The translations under genes were made by a program, and so were the position numbers. Of a stretch of 64,000 nucleotides of DNA, positions 1-8,654 are shown one piece after another. Positions within the stretch are counted from its first letter, which is position 1. Each line of letters opens with the position of its first letter. Under the pieces are notes generated by a model. It did no database searches. It worked only from the letters and a program-made list of their open reading frames with translations, and had not been told where the DNA came from. Origin of the DNA: Lachnoclostridium sp. (lineage in GTDB: Bacteria > Bacillota > Clostridia > Lachnospirales > Lachnospiraceae); the NCBI GenBank assembly GCA_021770065.1, contig JAETRR010000009.1, forward strand, positions 1-64,000. The letters run 5' to 3'.

Positions 1-23
1 TCAAAAGGAAAATATAGATACAA

Positions 24-75
24 AAATCAGCAGAATTACCGTAAATAAAACACGATAATTCTGCTGATTTATTAT
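24..75. terminator. Inverted repeat, probable terminator
   Basis: Two 15-base arms (24-38 and 56-70, AAATCAGCAGAATTA and its complement) enclose a 17-base loop. An A-run lies on the left and an AT-rich stretch on the right, so it could end transcription entering from either side. The gene it serves lies outside the window or is the cupin region. Confidence 0.55.
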
Positions 76-170
76 AAACTAACGCCATTTTTTAATGTCT
101 GATACCAAAGACAGGTATGATATAAGCAGGCAGGAACACTGTCAATAAAATTTGAAAGGAAGTGCTGAGA

Positions 171-602
171 ATGGATTATAAAAATCTGTTTGAAAAATTC
201 AATAATGGAGGAAAGCTGCTTTTGCCAGATACTACGGTTGACTTTGACGCTATTGGGCGGTCTAAACACCCTACTTTTGAGGGCGTGGAGTTAAAACATA
301 TTATCACAGCCGAAAAGACGGATGGACAGTTCAGTTTCCATCTTGTGAGGATAGCCCCTAATAAGAAGATTGGCAATCATATCCACGAGAAGCAATTAGA
401 AACACATGAGGTTATTTGTGGTGCAGGCGTATGTGTGTATAATGGTAAAAAACTGTCTTATGAAGCAGGCATAATTTCCATTTTCCCCATTGGCATACCA
501 CATGAAGTCATTGCAGGAGAGGATGGGCTTTTATCTATTCGCAAAGTTTATACCTGCATTGTGCTAACGCATCTCCTTTTATTTCATCATTTGGGAGGAT
601 AA
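171..602 (+). CDS. Small cupin-domain protein, possibly altered C-terminus
   Basis: Single-domain cupin of about 143 residues. The metal-site pattern is visible: HIHEKQLETHE at about residues 70-80 and PHEV near 110, a typical two-motif cupin barrel. The ATG at 171 is preferred over the GTG at 162 because GAAAGGA ends about ten bases upstream of it. The last 15 residues are hydrophobic and unlike a cupin. They lie where the reading frame runs into the 3' end of the convergent AraC-type gene (24-base overlap), so the true end may have been lost. Function is unknown; in such pairs the cupin often relates to a small-molecule response controlled by the neighbouring regulator, but that is inference. 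Confidence 0.6.
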   Translation: MDYKNLFEKFNNGGKLLLPDTTVDFDAIGRSKHPTFEGVELKHIITAEKTDGQFSFHLVRIAPNKKIGNHIHEKQLETHEVICGAGVCVYNGKKLSYEAGIISIFPIGIPHEVIAGEDGLLSIRKVYTCIVLTHLLLFHHLGG

Positions 603-1244
603 TTTGTAAGTTAGCGGAGGTAAACCTACCTGTTTTTCAAATTGCTTAATGAAGTGGCTTTGGTCGCAAAAACCTGTGGTCAAAGCCACTTCTGCCTTAA
701 AACCTCGGATAAAATGGTATTTACTGATAAATGCGTTTTTTGCCATTTCTTCAATACTAATTTTGCATTCTGGATATAATTCCAACTGCTTTTTTAGGTG
801 GTTAATAAATGGATTTTGGCTTTCAGAGTGCCAATCCGTATAGGCGGTAATTGAGTTTAAACAATTCAATAATTGTAATATCTGATACTGATTGATTCTT
901 TCTGTATTTAAAGCACTCGTCAACAGAGCCATTATATTACTCCGTATTTTATCGGTAGAATAGTGTGCAGCAATGTTTTTATCAATACATAAACTTAACA
1001 AGGTGTAGCTGCTATGTGCTGAAATGCTATGTGGTATATATGGACAAATGATAAAAGTTTGATTTTTTTCATAAAAAGATACTTTATCATCCGTAGTTAG
1101 CAGAATAGAGCTGTCTAATACAATACCGATTGTAAGCACGGAAATATGGTTATGTGTAGGATAAGATATTGTTGAGTTTTCGCAGAAAACCAATTCAATG
1201 CCTATGTTTGAATTGTATATATAGCGTATGTTATTTATTGCCAT
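579..1244 (-). CDS. AraC-family regulator with shortened HTH domain
   Basis: The N-terminal half looks like an AraC-type cupin sensor (PTHNHISVLTIG, then CPYIPHSISAH). The C-terminal part carries the second HTH helix signature TGFCDQSHFIKQFEKQVG. The normal two-helix-bundle DNA-binding domain is about 100 residues, but only about 57 follow the start of HTH1: HFIRGFKAEV runs directly into ALTTGFCDQSHF. About 30-35 residues normally found between them are missing, in frame. It has a good ribosome site (AGGAAG, 8 bases before the ATG). The gene converges on the cupin gene. DNA binding is probably impaired, so it may be a non-functional allele. Confidence 0.65.
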   Translation of the reverse strand: MAINNIRYIYNSNIGIELVFCENSTISYPTHNHISVLTIGIVLDSSILLTTDDKVSFYEKNQTFIICPYIPHSISAHSSYTLLSLCIDKNIAAHYSTDKIRSNIMALLTSALNTERINQYQILQLLNCLNSITAYTDWHSESQNPFINHLKKQLELYPECKISIEEMAKNAFISKYHFIRGFKAEVALTTGFCDQSHFIKQFEKQVGLPPLTYKLSSQMMK

Positions 1245-1295
1245 AAGTAATACTTCCTAAATTATTTTATGCGGTTACCAGACACCATGAGTTAT

Positions 1296-1625
1296 TTAAT
1301 CGCTAAGATTTTCATCTCCCCACTGTTTCATATGCTCAAATACGGGAATGAAGCTTTTCCCCAAGTCAGTAAGGTTATATTCCACATGGGGAGGGACTTC
1401 TTTGTAATCATGGCGAGTAATGAATCCGTCTGCTTCCAATTCCCGAAGCTGCTTTGTCAGGCTCGATTCCGTAATATCGCCGATATGCCTGCGAAGCTCT
1501 CCGAAGCGGTGTATATCCCGAAAAGCGATGTAATAAATGATTTCAATTTTCCATTTGCCGCCTAAAATTTTTTGTATGGTAGAAACTGTTTTGCAGCGTT
1601 CAACAGCTAATGTACTTTTTTTCAT
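1296..1625 (-). CDS. HxlR-family winged-helix repressor
   Basis: HxlR/DUF24-type regulator of 109 residues. The family core is clear: ILGGKWKIEIIYYI, FGELRRHIGDITESSLTKQLREL and the wing DGFITRHDYKEVPPHVEYNLT. A cysteine near residue 10 (VERC) sits where redox-sensing members (YodB/HypR types) carry their sensing cysteine. The internal ATG at 1625 is chosen over 1676 because AAGGGAG lies about 8-10 bases upstream. It is divergent from the radical SAM gene at 1827, and the intergenic space contains a TACT-N7-AGTA palindrome, the type of site known for YodB/CatR, suggesting autoregulation and control of the radical SAM genes in response to electrophiles or oxidants (inference). Confidence 0.8.
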   Translation of the reverse strand: MKKSTLAVERCKTVSTIQKILGGKWKIEIIYYIAFRDIHRFGELRRHIGDITESSLTKQLRELEADGFITRHDYKEVPPHVEYNLTDLGKSFIPVFEHMKQWGDENLSD

Positions 1626-1695
1626 TCCTGCCACTCCCTTCTGGAACAGTATAACATTCATTTCCTCATAAATCAATGTACCAATTATATTTGAG

Positions 1696-1742
1696 TACTA
1701 CAAAAAAGTACAGTACTTGTAAAATGATTGTACAAAAGTATA
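1696..1742. promoter_or_regulatory. Candidate HxlR operator in divergent promoter
   Basis: TACT at 1696-1699 and AGTA at 1707-1710 are separated by seven A-rich bases, matching the TACT-N7-AGTA layout bound by YodB-like HxlR repressors. Further half sites (AGTACTTGTA, GTACAAAAGTA) follow within 30 bases. The segment lies between the HxlR gene (minus) and the radical SAM gene (plus). Confidence 0.5.
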
Positions 1743-1826
1743 ATTAGTATAAATTACAGAAAACACCCTGCGAGTATACCTGTATGCACAGGAAACAGTG
1801 CAGGAACAAGGAAAGGAGATGTGTTT

Positions 1827-2642
1827 ATGCACTACACAGGAACAATTTGGCGACCGCCGTATGAAGCGGCATCACTTTTGTTAGAGGTAACGGCAGGCTG
1901 TACACATCATAAATGCAAGTTTTGTACCTTGTATAATGATTTGCCGTTCAAATTCAGAATGTCCCCTCTGGAGGATATTGAGTGTGATTTGCAGGAGGTT
2001 AAAAGAACAATGAAAGGTTGGAACAGTGGGCATACCCGCCGAGTGTTTCTGACAGGAGCTAACCCATTCGTTTTGTCTTATGATAAATTAGCTGCGATTG
2101 CAGAGCTAATCCACAAATATCTCCCGTCCGTTAAGTCTATCGGTTCGTTTGCAAGGATTACTGATGTTACCCCGAAAACCGATGAAGAACTTACCAAACT
2201 GCGAGCTATGGGCTATGACGGCTTGACAATAGGAATAGAAACGGGCGATGATGAAGCCCTGCGGTTTATGAACAAGGGATATACCTCAGCGGACATCATA
2301 GAGCAATGCCAGAGATTAGATGCAGCGGATATTCATTACAGTTTCTATTATTTGGTAAGTATTTCCGGGGCGGGTCGTGGAGAAATTGGAGCAAAATTGA
2401 CGGCTGATATATGCAGCCAGATACACCCTACACTCATCGGGGCAAATATGCTAACGATTTATCCCGATTCCGAGCTTTATGCTGAAATACAGAGCGAGAA
2501 CTGGCATGAGGAAAGTGAACTCGAAAAATACAAAGAGGTACGGACACTGATTGAAAATTTGCAGATACCTGCTATCTTTGCAGCAATGGGAGCTTCCAAT
2601 GCGTACCAGTTTTACGGGCAGAACTTGGCGGCCACCATATGA
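1827..2642 (+). CDS. Radical SAM protein, C-terminally truncated
   Basis: Elp3/MiaB-like radical SAM protein. Its iron-sulfur motif reads CTHHKCKFC (CX4CX2C, a spacing seen in a subset of small radical SAM proteins). SAM-contact regions LTGANPFVLS and GLTIGIETGDDEAL follow. The ATG at 1827 has a strong site, AAAGGAG, upstream; the open frame back to 1728 lacks one. The protein ends abruptly after FYGQ with six residues read in what is homologous to the start of the next gene in another frame. By comparison with its own tandem paralogue, about 30 C-terminal residues appear to be lost through a deletion. Substrate unknown. Confidence 0.7.
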   Translation: MHYTGTIWRPPYEAASLLLEVTAGCTHHKCKFCTLYNDLPFKFRMSPLEDIECDLQEVKRTMKGWNSGHTRRVFLTGANPFVLSYDKLAAIAELIHKYLPSVKSIGSFARITDVTPKTDEELTKLRAMGYDGLTIGIETGDDEALRFMNKGYTSADIIEQCQRLDAADIHYSFYYLVSISGAGRGEIGAKLTADICSQIHPTLIGANMLTIYPDSELYAEIQSENWHEESELEKYKEVRTLIENLQIPAIFAAMGASNAYQFYGQNLAATI

Positions 2643-3310
2643 AGCACATTCCGTCATCATACAGGCTGCTTCCGGCTGCACCTATAATAAATGCAAGATA
2701 AAAACGAGTGCTTCAGAATGTCGCCTATGGAAGAATTTGAGGAAGATTTAGCAGAGATAAAGGGTTACCAGCCATATGCAAGAAGAATATTCTGGACAGG
2801 GGCAAATCCTTTTGCGATGAGCTATGACAATCTTAAACTTAGGGCTTTAACTGTAAGGGATTACCTCATTAAATGCCAGACAATGGCTATGTTTGCGAGC
2901 ATCCGTGATATAAAAAACAAAGAGGTATGGCAGCTTAGAAAACTAAGAGCAATGGGCATTAACGGTCTAAGCATCGGTGTGGAAAGTGGTGATGATGAAA
3001 CGCTTGCCCTTGCAAATAAGGGATATACTTCGGCTGATATTCTGGAGCAATGCAGGAAGCTGGATGAAGCGGGTATTGAATATTATTTTGTTTATATGAC
3101 AGGACTTGCGGGGAAAAGGAGCGTATTCGTGAATTGCAGCTGCTAATCAATAACTTAAATATAAGGACACATTTATTTGCAAACACGGTTTCAAACTTTA
3201 TTCCAGTAACGGCATATTTGCCATATGACCGTGAAAAGGCCACAAATGAGCTGCAATATGTTCTGGACAATGTTGATGAAATAGAAATGCAGGAATATAG
3301 AAAAATTTGA
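2599..3310 (+). pseudogene. Second radical SAM paralogue, broken by deletions
   Basis: This paralogue of the upstream gene can be followed through three frames. WRPPYEAHSVIIQAASGCTYNKCK (read in parts) is followed by a frameshift that removes the last cysteine of the cluster motif (KCxFC). The second frame, 2691-3146, carries NECFRMSPMEEFEEDL, WTGANPFAMSYDN and GLSIGVESGDDETLAL up to TGLAGK. A third frame then continues with ERIRELQLLINNLNIR and ends EMQEYRKI with a TGA at 3308-3310. So at least two internal deletions shift frame, in addition to the fusion junction near 2610-2625 where the end of the first gene meets the start of this one. It cannot make an active enzyme. Confidence 0.75.
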
Positions 3311-3339
3311 AGTCATTGGGATAAGGGTTGAAGTTAAAT

Positions 3340-3946
3340 TTATAGCCTGTATCATCAAGCTGCAAAATGTGGATTTATATTTACCCATGGTCAGAAGCCA
3401 TTCTGTTGCTGTCACTCCTATATCATTCAGAAAAGCTTCTGACCTTTTTACAATATCCCATTCGTCTGCTCCATTCCTAAATCTTTACAATCCCCGGTGA
3501 TGTGTTGTAGTAAAGTGTATCTACGGTTTAAGTAATCAAAGGTTATTTTGACTATGTAACTCTGCGATTTCACAGGCTTTACCCATTTCACATAAATGCA
3601 AGGATAACTTGCTGTCGCTTCTTTATCATTTAGGTATTGGGTAAGCAGCTGCTTAATCTCATGTGCCTCATTGAAAAGATCTTCATTTTCATCAATAAGT
3701 TCTCGAATTTCACCAATAAAAGGTAATACATAATCAGAACTCTCGGCTGCACCGCCCGAACTCATTGGAATCAACTGAGTTGGGGTTGTCTCATGTATAA
3801 AGGGGAATAAAGCTCTATTCCTGTATGTCCGCAAAATTCATTGCTTTTAATTTATCCAGAATTATCTCACAGGTAAAAGCGTATTTTATCTTTCTTTCAA
3901 GATAACAATATATGACTAAGGAAAGAAAACCGTTTTCTTTTCGCAT
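3340..3946 (-). pseudogene. Unrecognised decayed gene behind the DUF262 gene
   Basis: Three consecutive protein-like stretches lie in different minus-strand frames downstream of the DUF262 gene. The first is a 43-residue frame, 3946-3815, starting MRKENGFLSLVIYCYLERK, 18 bases after the DUF262 stop. The second is 3834-3448, containing GEIRELIDENEDLFNEAHEI. The third, from about 3470 downwards, contains EWDIVKRSEAFLNDIG. They may be remains of one companion gene interrupted by frameshifts, or a small intact gene plus fragments. I do not recognise the family. The position suggests co-transcription with the DUF262 gene. Confidence 0.35.
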
Positions 3947-3964
3947 CTTCCCGGGTACTACATT

Positions 3965-5656
3965 TTATCCAAGCAGTTGTCGAATCTTAGCCGTCAATAA
4001 ACCTTTCCGCTTTTCATAAAATTCTCCAAAATTCTCCAATTCGAGAGATACCCCCTCTGGAATGAGAGCCTCTTTGCAAAACTTAGCTTTTTGTTCGTCA
4101 TTCATGTCATTGTAATAGTCCACAAGACGCATTGCATTTTTGCTGCCATTACTTCTTCCTTCAAGCAATTGAAGATTAGGCAGACGGTTTCTGTCACTTC
4201 TCCATCTGCGCCAATCTTCCATAGAAACAGAAATAGATCTATTATTATCAAATCCAACATATGGGTGCAGATGGTCTTGTTCATACTTGAGATTTCTGTT
4301 TATCCAATCAAGATTCAAGAAATACAGTGCTTCGTCTGCAACGCTGCTTCCACTTTCCGAATTGATAACGTCGTCAATCTTTCCGTCTGTCACACGAAGG
4401 TCACTTATCTGTTCAAGCATATCGACCGTTATTTCATAGTCGTATTCGTTGATATAATTCTTCATCTGTTGCAGCTTGCCAGTAGTACCAGATCGAAAAT
4501 ATATAAACAACACAGCTCTAACCAAATATGCTCTAATGCCCTCCAGATTGTTTTTATATTCCGGGTTATTATCTATAGAATATATGACAGGCAACAGCAC
4601 ATTCCATCTCCTGGAAAAATGGCTGACCTCTATTTTCATATCTCTTAATACATTTTCAAGATTTCTAAGGGTTTTCTTAAAATCCTGCCAGTGATTCTTT
4701 AAATCGTCTACAACCTGCCTGTTAATGTTTGACTTAACAACATCGCCATAAAGCATGAGAGCAGAGCGCACAATAAAGTCAAAACCAAAATCAGCGTAAG
4801 AGCCAGCAAGCAGATATCCGAACTCTGTTTTTGCACTAGGCCAGTATGCCTCAATGATTGACATTGTGATTTCATGCTTTTTTAATACCTTACCACCGCC
4901 ATTGAAACGAACAAACATTTCCAAAGCATCATCCTGCTTCATGCCTTGAATTTCCGTATAGCGAATCAATTTCTCCACAAAAATTTTGTGATAAAGTTTA
5001 TTCAGAATATTTCGGGCATAATCTTTGCTGTCTGCTGGAACATTTGCGATGGCATTTTCGATTGCTTGAACTCTTGTATTACTATCTTGGAATTTATCTT
5101 CTAAGATACGGTTAATTTCAAATTGTGTCGGACTTAGTTTTCCGACTTTTTCTGTAAATTTAATATCAAACTTCTTACTATTATATTCTTCCTCATCAAC
5201 AGTTAGCTTGTGTTTATTCAATTCAATAAGTAGTTTTACTACTGTACCCCCAGAAATTTTTTTTCTTGCGTGTTTTTGCCTAATATATGCACGGCCAAAG
5301 AGCGACAAAAACAAAGAAGTTAATCGTTGCTGACCATCAAGAACTGCCGTATCTGTCATTTTTACATTAATATTGCTCAATTCATAATTTACACTATCAG
5401 CTTGTTTTCTACTATCAAAGGTAACCTCATGCAAGAAGTTGCAGAAGTATGTATCCCAGCTAACATTGTCATCATCCACATGCCAAAACAGAAATGTAGC
5501 AATAGGATAATCCAAAAGAATGGAGTCCCACAATTTTTCTACCTGTTCCATGCTCCAAACATACTGCCTCTGAAATGCAGGCATAACATATTTGCCATCC
5601 TTGATATGTTCAAGTGCTTCATATATCGTAATGCTGTTATCAATTAAAATACTCAT
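3965..5656 (-). CDS. DUF262/HNH protein, GmrSD-like restriction candidate
   Basis: 563 residues. The N-terminal DUF262 (ParB/sulfiredoxin-like) domain shows MPAFQRQYVW at 25-34 and the nucleotide-site motif VLDGQQR at 105-111. The C-terminal region has QDHLHP at about 460-465 followed by LPNLQLLEG and a later N and K, the layout of a DUF1524-type HNH nuclease (H-x-x-P, then NLxLL). This one-chain DUF262 plus HNH arrangement is that of GmrSD-type modification-dependent restriction enzymes and related anti-phage proteins. Start supported by AGAGGAG. It is AT-rich and sits between degraded genes and the conserved core, so recent acquisition is likely. Anti-phage function is inferred from the family only. 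Confidence 0.75.
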   Translation of the reverse strand: MSILIDNSITIYEALEHIKDGKYVMPAFQRQYVWSMEQVEKLWDSILLDYPIATFLFWHVDDDNVSWDTYFCNFLHEVTFDSRKQADSVNYELSNINVKMTDTAVLDGQQRLTSLFLSLFGRAYIRQKHARKKISGGTVVKLLIELNKHKLTVDEEEYNSKKFDIKFTEKVGKLSPTQFEINRILEDKFQDSNTRVQAIENAIANVPADSKDYARNILNKLYHKIFVEKLIRYTEIQGMKQDDALEMFVRFNGGGKVLKKHEITMSIIEAYWPSAKTEFGYLLAGSYADFGFDFIVRSALMLYGDVVKSNINRQVVDDLKNHWQDFKKTLRNLENVLRDMKIEVSHFSRRWNVLLPVIYSIDNNPEYKNNLEGIRAYLVRAVLFIYFRSGTTGKLQQMKNYINEYDYEITVDMLEQISDLRVTDGKIDDVINSESGSSVADEALYFLNLDWINRNLKYEQDHLHPYVGFDNNRSISVSMEDWRRWRSDRNRLPNLQLLEGRSNGSKNAMRLVDYYNDMNDEQKAKFCKEALIPEGVSLELENFGEFYEKRKGLLTAKIRQLLG

Positions 5657-5723
5657 TGCTTGCTCCTCTTTTATATTGCATTCCCAATTCTTTATTATAC
5701 CTTATTTCGACAATTACTATTTT

Positions 5724-5766
5724 TTCAGAAAAAACATGGGGCTATCCATTTCTCGACAGCCCCCAT
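5724..5766 (-). terminator. Terminator of the DUF3881 gene
   Basis: GGGGCT (5738-5743) pairs with AGCCCC (5758-5763). Read on the minus strand the stem is followed by a run of six Ts, just downstream of the DUF3881 stop. Confidence 0.6.
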
Positions 5767-5788
5767 ATCAATCCTGTTCATTTACCGT

Positions 5789-6685
5789 TTACGGATGAAA
5801 TATCATCTCACCCTGCAGCCAGATTACTCCTTTAAACCTCCGGCCGACCTGGGGTTCACCCAGAAGATCCTTCTGATTAATGCAGACTTCAAAAATCAAA
5901 TCATGGCTCTCTACCGTAAGAACGTAAATCTGCTCCTCCGTAAGACTGTTTTCCACCTTCCTGCATTCCAGAATTTCCCCCAGAATACTGTAGTGGTCAC
6001 ACTCTACACCGTAAGGCATAAAGTATGTAGACACAATGGAAAACACATCTTCATTTGCGATCCTTCTGGAAATCATGGAATAAGTATCCATATCCTCCAG
6101 AGTTAAGTTTTCAATGGCTTCCTCGTCACCGTCTCTCGCTGCCTGTATCAGCTTTGTCCTCTGCAGAACTGCGTCGGAATTCTCTTCCTCCGTCATTCCT
6201 TTGATAACAGGAAGCAATATCTTACCGTTTATAGAAAGGCCGGTAAACCTAAGTGTTGCAGTGCAGGATGAAAGCTGGTTCAGACGCTTTTCATTTAACA
6301 AATCAGCCACATTCTGGACATAGAAAATAATGGATACACCTAAAGATAAGTCATCGCAGACACCGGCATAAGATTCCTTTTCTGCATGACGTTCTACGGT
6401 AACACTGTCATACAGCTTTTCCTGCTTCCCCTGAAAATAAGGAAAATAGTACCCTCTTTGATAATTTTCTTTTTCATCGTACTCGCCGCGGAGCACAATT
6501 CCCATTCCCGGTGCAAATTCCTTTTTACGTTCGGAAAAATCTATCCCATTACGGCTGCCGGAGGTACGTTCACTCTGATAACTTTCCTCTGTCATTTGAA
6601 GCAGACAATTCAACTGCTCCTTATCCTTAATTTCACTAAACCCTACAGCTCTCAGATACTCATGCACTGTTTTCACCTCCTTCAT
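5789..6685 (-). CDS. DUF3881 family protein
   Basis: 298 residues, soluble, beginning with VHEYLRAVGFSEI, typical of the DUF3881 family, which is found almost only in Lachnospiraceae and relatives, commonly near serS/parB. No catalytic motif is visible. Long mixed alpha/beta sequence with an acidic central part. Ribosome site GAAGGAGG lies a few bases before the ATG. It is downstream of serS with 88 bases between, which contain two DnaA boxes. Function unknown. Confidence 0.7.
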   Translation of the reverse strand: MKEVKTVHEYLRAVGFSEIKDKEQLNCLLQMTEESYQSERTSGSRNGIDFSERKKEFAPGMGIVLRGEYDEKENYQRGYYFPYFQGKQEKLYDSVTVERHAEKESYAGVCDDLSLGVSIIFYVQNVADLLNEKRLNQLSSCTATLRFTGLSINGKILLPVIKGMTEEENSDAVLQRTKLIQAARDGDEEAIENLTLEDMDTYSMISRRIANEDVFSIVSTYFMPYGVECDHYSILGEILECRKVENSLTEEQIYVLTVESHDLIFEVCINQKDLLGEPQVGRRFKGVIWLQGEMIFHP

Positions 6686-6733
6686 TTGAATAAGTCAGAT
6701 AAAATTACACATTGTCAGCAAAATTCAACAAAG

Positions 6734-6762
6734 TTATCCACATATCCATACACTTATCCACA
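6734..6762. promoter_or_regulatory. Pair of perfect DnaA boxes outside oriC
   Basis: TTATCCACA occurs exactly at 6734-6742 and again at 6754-6762, same orientation, start to start 20 bases. It lies in the short gap between serS and the DUF3881 gene, about 11.6 kb from the boxes at dnaA. Confidence 0.65.
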
Positions 6763-6773
6763 GTATAAATCCT

Positions 6774-8051
6774 TTACTTAATAACTTTCTGCCCTCCCAT
6801 ATAAGGCTGAAGAGCCTCCGGAATGCTGACGCTTCCGTCGGCGTTCAGATTGTTCTCCAAAAATGCAATGAGCATTCGGGGAGGTGCAACTACTGTATTA
6901 TTTAGTGTATGCGCAAAGTACTTTCCTTTTTCCCCATTGATACGGATTTTTAACCGGCGGGCCTGTGCATCTCCTAAGTTGGAACAGCTTCCCACTTCAA
7001 AATACTTTTTCTGTCTGGGAGACCAGGCTTCCACATCCACAGATTTCACTTTCAAATCAGCCAGATCACCGGAACAGCACTCTAACGTGCGGACCGGAAT
7101 ATCCAGGGAACGGAATAAATCAACTGTATTCTGCCACAACCTGTTAAACCACATGGGGCTGTCTTCCGGTTCACAGACTACAATCATCTCCTGCTTTTCA
7201 AACTGATGAATCCGGTATACTCCCCGTTCCTCCAGGCCGTGAGCACCCTTTTCCTTCCGGAAACAGGGAGAATAGCTTGTCAGCGTCCGGGGCAGGCTTT
7301 CCGGCTGCAGAATTGTATCAATAAATTTTCCGATCATAGAATGCTCACTGGTACCGATGAGGTATAAATCCTCACCTTCAATCTTATACATCATGGCATC
7401 CATTTCCGCAAAGCTCATAACTCCCGTCACTACGTTACTGCGAATCATAAAAGGGGGCACACAGTAGGTAAAGCCTCTTCCAATCATAAAATCCCTTGCA
7501 TAAGAAATAACTGCCGAATGAAGTCTTGCGATATCTCCCATGAGGTAATAAAAACCATTACCGGCCACTTTTCTGGCACTGTCCAAATCAATGCCGTTAA
7601 ACCTCTCCATGATTTCTGTGTGATAGGGAATCTCAAAGTCCGGCACTACCGGTTCTCCGTACCGCTGTACTTCCACGTTCTCACTGTCATCCTTTCCAAT
7701 GGGAACACTGGGATCAATGATATTCGGTATGGTCATCATAATTTTTAAGATTTTTTCATCTAATTCTTTTTCTTTCTCAGAAAGGTCGGCAAGACGATCT
7801 GCCTGTGCAGCTACCTGTTTCTTTACTTCTTCCGCCTCTTCCTTCTTTCCCTGTCCCATCAGTGCGCCAATCTGTTTGGAAAGCTTATTCCTGGCTGCAC
7901 GCAGAGAATCCGCTTCCTGCTGGGCTTCACGCTTCTGTACATCCAGAGCAATTACTTCATCTACCAGTTCCAGCTTTTGATCCTGGAATTTATTCTTTAT
8001 ATTCTGCTTTACAATCTCCGGATTTTCTCTTACAAACTTTATATCTAACAT
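6774..8051 (-). CDS. serS: Seryl-tRNA synthetase
   Basis: Charges tRNA-Ser with serine in the cytoplasm. 425 residues, the usual length. The N-terminal antiparallel coiled-coil arm (about residues 30-100, rich in E, K, Q) binds the tRNA long arm. Class II motifs are visible: motif 2 FRKEKGAHGLEERGVYRIHQ and motif 3 with NNTVVAPPRMLIAFLEN near the C-terminus. It follows the DUF4446 gene by 59 bases on the same strand with no terminator, and no T-box leader is visible, so it is probably transcribed with parA-parB. Confidence 0.95.
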   Translation of the reverse strand: MLDIKFVRENPEIVKQNIKNKFQDQKLELVDEVIALDVQKREAQQEADSLRAARNKLSKQIGALMGQGKKEEAEEVKKQVAAQADRLADLSEKEKELDEKILKIMMTIPNIIDPSVPIGKDDSENVEVQRYGEPVVPDFEIPYHTEIMERFNGIDLDSARKVAGNGFYYLMGDIARLHSAVISYARDFMIGRGFTYCVPPFMIRSNVVTGVMSFAEMDAMMYKIEGEDLYLIGTSEHSMIGKFIDTILQPESLPRTLTSYSPCFRKEKGAHGLEERGVYRIHQFEKQEMIVVCEPEDSPMWFNRLWQNTVDLFRSLDIPVRTLECCSGDLADLKVKSVDVEAWSPRQKKYFEVGSCSNLGDAQARRLKIRINGEKGKYFAHTLNNTVVAPPRMLIAFLENNLNADGSVSIPEALQPYMGGQKVIK

Positions 8052-8110
8052 ATCGGTAATCTCCTTTTATCTTTTCTGTCTTTTCATCATATACCACTCT
8101 TCTTTATTTT

Positions 8111-8632
8111 TCAAGCCTGGCTTTTGTTTTTTGCTTTATTTAATGCCTTTCCTTCCTCCTCAGACAGAGGGATTTCACTTCCGCCCTTCTTAATTTCTTT
8201 AATATAGGAATAACTGCCTTCATTTGCATAGACTGAGTTTATAATAAAACCATTTTCCTCCTGATCCAAAAGCGCCAGAGCATAACTTAATTCTCCGCTC
8301 ATTTCACGGAATGCGTCATATTTTACCATTCCCATTTTTTGATATGTCATGCGCTGAGTCTCTTTAAGCAGATTTATTTCTTCCTGCAGTTCCTTATTTT
8401 CTTTGCTTGCAATTGCAGCCTTTTCCATACAGGAAAGAAATATCTCTTCCAGATTTTCTCCGTCTTTTCCCTGCAGAAATGCCTCCATTCGTTTTCGAAG
8501 CTTTTTATGTTTACATAATATGACAATCATTAAAATCATAAGAATTATCACAAACAATACCAGAGCAAACATATAGTATGCAGGATCAATCCCCGTATAT
8601 TGATATATATAATCTAAAATAGGGCTATTCAC
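8111..8632 (-). CDS. DUF4446 membrane-anchored protein
   Basis: 173 residues. One N-terminal membrane helix (about residues 20-42, MFALVLFVIILMILMIVIL) is followed by a basic patch, a coiled-coil stretch (about 70-95, SKENKELQEEINLLKETQ) and a small globular end (FREMSGELSYALALLD, VYANEGSYSYIKEI). This matches DUF4446, a Firmicutes family regularly placed just after parB. Spacing to parB is 22 bases. Its role is unknown; position suggests a link to chromosome segregation or envelope. Confidence 0.75.
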   Translation of the reverse strand: MNSPILDYIYQYTGIDPAYYMFALVLFVIILMILMIVILCKHKKLRKRMEAFLQGKDGENLEEIFLSCMEKAAIASKENKELQEEINLLKETQRMTYQKMGMVKYDAFREMSGELSYALALLDQEENGFIINSVYANEGSYSYIKEIKKGGSEIPLSEEEGKALNKAKNKSQA

Positions 8633-8654
8633 AGCTTTTTCCTCCTGTTGTATT

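Noticed and set aside
8052..8110. Possible T-box leader for serS
   Set aside because: Only 59 bases separate the upstream gene from serS and no T-box sequence is present.
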